DNA from: a bacterium
Lineage (GTDB): Bacteria; Actinomycetota; Acidimicrobiia; Acidimicrobiales; Ilumatobacteraceae
NCBI GenBank assembly: GCA_029978815.1
Contig: JAPOIQ010000121.1
Location: 1-5,072 of the forward strand
Reading direction: 5' to 3'
Length of the DNA stretch: 5,072 bases
How positions within the stretch are numbered: position 1 is the first letter of the stretch; every line of letters starts with the position of its first letter. A program made the translations under genes and the position numbers. The notes under the pieces were generated by a model. The model saw nothing but the letters and a program-made list of their open reading frames with translations, searched no databases and was not told the DNA's origin. Of the stretch, positions 4,997-5,072 are shown piece after piece.

Positions 4997-5072
4997 ATGC
5001 CTGTCACCGTCGTCGTCGGCGCCCAGTGGGGTGACGAAGGCAAGGCCAAAGTCATTGACCTTCTCGCAAAAG
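4997..5072 (+). CDS. purA: Adenylosuccinate synthetase, N-terminal 25 codons (3' end outside window)
   Basis: The visible N-terminus MPVTVVVGAQWGDEGKAKVI followed by DLLAK is the signature first strand and nucleotide loop of adenylosuccinate synthetase, which uses GTP and aspartate to convert IMP to adenylosuccinate in AMP synthesis in the cytosol. The Asp in WGDEGK (residue 13 here) corresponds to the catalytic base of the family, and the loop binds GTP. The usual loop is GDEGKGK; here the second glycine is alanine (GDEGKAK, Ala17). The start is supported by AAAGGAG 7 bases upstream. The gene is cut by the right edge of the window, so length and other motifs cannot be checked. Confidence 0.93.
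   Translation, partial: MPVTVVVGAQWGDEGKAKVIDLLAK

Noticed and set aside
1..5072. Mobile element, phage, toxin-antitoxin, CRISPR or RNA gene
   Set aside because: No long repeats, transposase or integrase motifs, regularly spaced repeats or tRNA-like cloverleaf segments were seen, and base composition looks even across the window.

Overview
The window looks like ordinary chromosomal DNA from a free-living actinobacterium of moderate G+C content (a little over half G+C by eye). Several signs point this way: the families present (LipP/EstB-type serine hydrolase, QOR-like reductase, PPOX-fold flavin/F420 protein, SRPBCC protein, SDR with the 'HAGRW' variant), GTG starts, a TANNNT -10 box placed as in leaderless actinobacterial mRNAs, and a purA start reading MPVTVVVGAQWGDEGKAK. 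A member of the Acidimicrobiia or a related lineage is my best guess, but this is inference without any search. I see no phage, IS, CRISPR, tRNA or rRNA signal.

Layout. The left edge holds the C-terminal third or so of a beta-lactamase-fold hydrolase (+ strand, 5' end outside the window). It ends tail-to-tail with the next gene through a shared CTAG, so the two convergent stop codons overlap. From about 3241 down to 404 the minus strand carries a compact four-gene run, in order of transcription: SRPBCC/START-like protein, zinc-less quinone-oxidoreductase-like MDR, small PPOX-fold protein, EamA (DMT) permease. The last three are separated by 1 and 9 bases, which argues for one transcript with translational coupling. 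The SRPBCC-QOR gap is 47 bases and contains two interlocking perfect 7-bp inverted repeats plus a 12-codon ORF, the most unusual structure I found. Divergently, from 3302, comes an SDR oxidoreductase with a strong Shine-Dalgarno, so 3242-3301 (or 3200-3301) is a shared control region. Next on the + strand are a TerC/YgdQ-type membrane protein with a likely leaderless start, and, at the right edge, the first 25 codons of purA.

How the genes may work together. The minus-strand run plus the divergent SDR combines three oxidoreductase folds, a hydrophobic-ligand-binding fold and a small-molecule exporter fold. It could be a small accessory redox/detoxification module, but no substrate can be read from the sequence. 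terC (probable metal-ion handling) and purA (AMP synthesis) look like independent housekeeping units. I did not find a clearly new biological system. The best leads are the intercistronic RNA structure at 2655-2695 and the altered GTP-loop residue in PurA.
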